DNA of 64,000 nucleotides from positions 161,799-225,798 of the forward strand of contig CAZFQS010000004.1 of the NCBI GenBank assembly GCA_964521285.1, read 5' to 3'. This DNA is from G020354785 sp964521285 (GTDB lineage: Bacteria > Bacteroidota > Bacteroidia > Bacteroidales > UBA10428). Both the position numbers and the translations under genes were made by a program. Positions 62,316 through 64,000 of the stretch are shown in pieces; within the stretch, counting starts at the first letter, position 1; the number at the start of each line of letters is the position of its first letter. Below the pieces are notes generated by a model that saw only the letters and a program-made list of their open reading frames with translations, was not told where the DNA came from and did not search any database.

Positions 62316-62759
62316 ATGAAAAAACTATTAAGATTACTTTTTATAGTTTCAATTTTTGCATTTGCCGCTTCTTTATATGCTACTGCCCAATGTAAAGGAT
62401 TTGCAAAAAAAATATGCAAGCTAGAGTTGATTCCTTATATACATGATGGTAATTATCATGCAGCAATATTAACAGCGGGGGAAGAGGCAGAATTATATAA
62501 AACATTTTATTCGGGACAGGATTACAGGATTGCGATTTGTGGTTCTAATGCTTTACCTGATGTTGAGTTTCAGATTATTGATGCTTATAAAAATATTATA
62601 TATGATAACCGGCAAAGCAATTTGGCCAGAATATGGGATTTTAAACTGGAATCCAGTCAGCAGCTTAAAATTGCTGTCAAGGTACCGGTAGGTACAGGTG
62701 ATTCAGAATATCCTACAAGTGGTTGTGTGGCTATAATGTTCGGATTTAAAGAAAAATAA
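62316..62759 (+). CDS. Small periplasmic protein of unknown function
   Basis: A 147-residue protein with a signal peptide (about 1-24, ending ATAQ). The mature part is beta-rich and has four Cys (in QCKGFAKKIC, IAICGS and SGCVAI), which could form two disulfides. It is co-directional with the lipoprotein gene 13 bases upstream and followed by a terminator, so the two form an operon. I do not recognise a family. Confidence 0.7.
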   Translation: MKKLLRLLFIVSIFAFAASLYATAQCKGFAKKICKLELIPYIHDGNYHAAILTAGEEAELYKTFYSGQDYRIAICGSNALPDVEFQIIDAYKNIIYDNRQSNLARIWDFKLESSQQLKIAVKVPVGTGDSEYPTSGCVAIMFGFKEK

Positions 62760-62784
62760 TATAATTAGAAAATTAATATTAAGC

Positions 62785-62816
62785 AGGTGTCTCAAAATCA
62801 GGGGCACCTTTTTTTA
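62785..62816 (+). terminator. Rho-independent terminator
   Basis: A 5-bp stem (aggtg at 62785-62789, cacct at 62805-62809) that may extend with non-canonical pairs, followed by seven T. It closes the operon of the lipoprotein and periplasmic protein. Confidence 0.75.
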
Positions 62817-62901
62817 TTAATAACACAGGCTTTTTAGTTTCTGATAAAACATATAAAATATTTTTACGTAAACAACAATAATAATTCAAAATAAAATTAT
62901 T

Positions 62902-63687
62902 ATGAAAAGATATGTTGCAATAATATTAATAGTAATCTCCTTCTCCTTCACATCCTGTGAAGATCTGTTCAATGGCGATGAGGACGGACTCACAACTGAG
63001 GATGTTATTGAAGGACTTAAAACTGCCCTTGAAATCGGTACCGATACAGCAACTTCAGTGTTGGGATTGGTAAATGGTTATTATGGTAACTCGCTATATA
63101 AGATTCCTTTACCTCCCGAGGCTGATATTATTGTTGAGAATCTGAGTTTACTTCCTGTAGGGGCCGATCTGGTTGAAGATGTTGTTGTGGGTATAAACCG
63201 TGCAGCAGAAGACGCCGCTAAGGAAGCCGCACCGATTTTTAAAAATTCAATAGCTCAGATGACATTATCTGACGCATGGGATATACTGAACGGTACAAAT
63301 CCGGCTGAAAATAATAAAAGTGCTGAAGGATTTGATTCTACAGCTGCAACCGGATATTTTAAGGTTACCACTTACGATGCGCTAACAGATTTATATTCCC
63401 CGAAAATTAACAATGCTCTGCAGAAAGACTTGCTTGATATCAACTATTCTCCCTATGATGCGTGGGAAGACCTAACCGGTGCGTATAATACGGTTGCTAA
63501 TACTCTGGTTGGTCAGTTGGCTGGTCTGACTCCTGTCACAACTGACATTGGTGTATATTGTACCGGAAAAGCTTTGGACGGACTCTTTCATAAAGTCGGC
63601 CAGGAAGAGAAAAAAATACGGAAAAACCCGTTTCAATGGGCTGTGGATATTATTCAGAAAGTATTTGGTTCGATATTTAAGGAATAG
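62902..63687 (+). CDS. DUF4197 lipoprotein
   Basis: A 261-residue lipoprotein (FSFTSC, Cys19). The helical mature part fits the DUF4197 family: TTEDVIEGLKTALEIGTDTA, LYKIPLPPEADIIVENL, AAEDAAKEAAPIFKNSI and TGYFKVTTYDALTDLYSPKI. The family's role is unknown; members are single-copy exported proteins. It is separated from the upstream operon by a terminator and converges on uvrA. Confidence 0.88.
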   Translation: MKRYVAIILIVISFSFTSCEDLFNGDEDGLTTEDVIEGLKTALEIGTDTATSVLGLVNGYYGNSLYKIPLPPEADIIVENLSLLPVGADLVEDVVVGINRAAEDAAKEAAPIFKNSIAQMTLSDAWDILNGTNPAENNKSAEGFDSTAATGYFKVTTYDALTDLYSPKINNALQKDLLDINYSPYDAWEDLTGAYNTVANTLVGQLAGLTPVTTDIGVYCTGKALDGLFHKVGQEEKKIRKNPFQWAVDIIQKVFGSIFKE

Positions 63688-63710
63688 ATTGTTCTATTGT
63701 TCTATTGTTT
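63688..63710. repeat. Short tandem repeat, 8-base unit attgttct
   Basis: Nearly three copies (two complete, one partial) start at the base after the DUF4197 stop codon. The complementary unit, aatagaac, is also in the 14-base sequence on both edges of the gap at 39567-39666, likewise just downstream of a gene. Confidence 0.7.
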
Positions 63711-63735
63711 ACCTTTTAAAATACATCACAGCGGG

Positions 63736-63750
63736 AGAGGCATAGCCTCT
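63736..63750. terminator. Hairpin between convergent DUF4197 and uvrA genes
   Basis: agaggc-ata-gcctct, a perfect 6-bp stem with a 3-base loop. It overlaps the uvrA stop codon. No long T-run follows on either strand, so strength is uncertain. Confidence 0.4.
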
Positions 63751-64000
63751 ATTTCAACTTTTCTTTAAGAAATCTGCCCGTATATGATTTTTTGCAGTTG
63801 ACAATATCTTCAGGTGTTCCTTCAAATATCAGGTAACCACCTTCTTCGCCTCCTTCAGGGCCCAGGTCAATCAGCCAGTCAGCTGATTTTATTACCTCCA
63901 GATTATGCTCTATAACAAGAATCGTATGACCTCTGTTAATTAATGTATGAAATGCTTCAAGCAATTTCCTGATGTCGTGAAAATGCAATCCTGTCGTTGG
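63749..64000 (-). CDS. uvrA: Excinuclease ABC subunit A, C-terminal end
   Basis: The last 84 codons of uvrA, which continues beyond the window. UvrA finds DNA lesions in nucleotide excision repair. Typical C-terminal blocks are PTTGLHFHDIRKLLEAF, LVDRGHTILVIEHN-like (RGHTILVIEHNLEVIKSADWL) and IDLGPEGGEEGG, followed by the GTPEDIV segment and a basic tail. Confidence 0.97.
   Translation of the reverse strand, partial: PTTGLHFHDIRKLLEAFHTLINRGHTILVIEHNLEVIKSADWLIDLGPEGGEEGGYLIFEGTPEDIVNCKKSYTGRFLKEKLK

Noticed and set aside
63688..63710. CRISPR-like repeat
   Set aside because: The unit is 8 bases with no spacers, so it is a simple tandem repeat.

Overview
The window reads as one stretch of an AT-rich Bacteroidota chromosome, most likely a free-living or host-associated glycan degrader of the Bacteroidales/Marinilabiliales type. 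The evidence is two type IX secretion (Por) sorting tails, two very large sensors with seven-to-fourteen-blade-type propellers followed by Y_Y_Y domains, a fused E1 alpha/beta 2-oxoacid dehydrogenase, several SPII lipoproteins, and matches to the Bacteroidota -7 promoter motif TAnnTTTG. It is a scaffold: four runs of exactly 100 N (14854, 27803, 50291, 39567) are placeholders, and they cut three genes. I see no tRNA, rRNA, CRISPR array, transposase or phage gene.

Layout. 1-1527: the 3' end of queA converges on a threonine aldolase. 1528-2333 is a long AT-rich spacer with several dyads. 2334-11253: a beta-lactamase-like serine hydrolase, a propeller/Y_Y_Y/SpoIIE-phosphatase sensor, a T9SS cargo protein and a conserved protein of unknown function. 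11483-15478: E2 and fused E1 of a 2-oxoacid dehydrogenase, then flavodoxin. 15522-25085: on the minus strand, a LacI-type regulator heads a tightly packed set (SDR mannonate oxidoreductase, HAD hydrolase, LarA-family nickel epimerase, Gfo/Idh/MocA oxidoreductase, pdxB, then gnd); uronate isomerase uxaC is divergent. Two related LacI-type operators lie between them. 25200-32340: a membrane J-domain protein, a CBM9-like T9SS cargo, and a compact set of sugar isomerase-like protein, DUF454, catalase and GH29 fucosidase. 32548-38453: a second propeller sensor, ending in GAF-PAS-PAS without a recognised output domain, translationally coupled to a nucleoside hydrolase lipoprotein and a DUF6268 barrel. 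38554-47431: an aldo/keto reductase converges on a three-gene glycosidase operon (GH2 with PA14, GH2 LacZ-like, GH97). 47567-54074: a complete export operon, TetR-TolC-HlyD-ABC-ABC-permease-permease. 54192-60181: housekeeping genes ribH, a TPR protein, recF, a DUF721/DciA-like protein, ndk, a TMTC-like membrane TPR protein and nth. 60316-63687: four exported proteins of unknown function, including a metalloprotease-like protein that has lost its zinc HE pair. The window ends in the 3' end of uvrA.

The most interesting system is the uronate locus. UxaC and the SDR enzyme would make D-mannonate, but no mannonate dehydratase is present. Instead there is a LarA-family protein with all key catalytic residues in place, and a 6-phosphogluconate dehydrogenase at the downstream end. 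A route glucuronate - fructuronate - mannonate - gluconate (by a nickel-pincer 2-epimerase) - 6-phosphogluconate - ribulose 5-phosphate is a testable inference. Further points of interest are the output-less sensor coupled to a nucleoside hydrolase, the pseudo-metalloprotease, the LacI gene with no ordinary start codon before its first DNA-binding helix, and an assembly gap whose two edges are identical.
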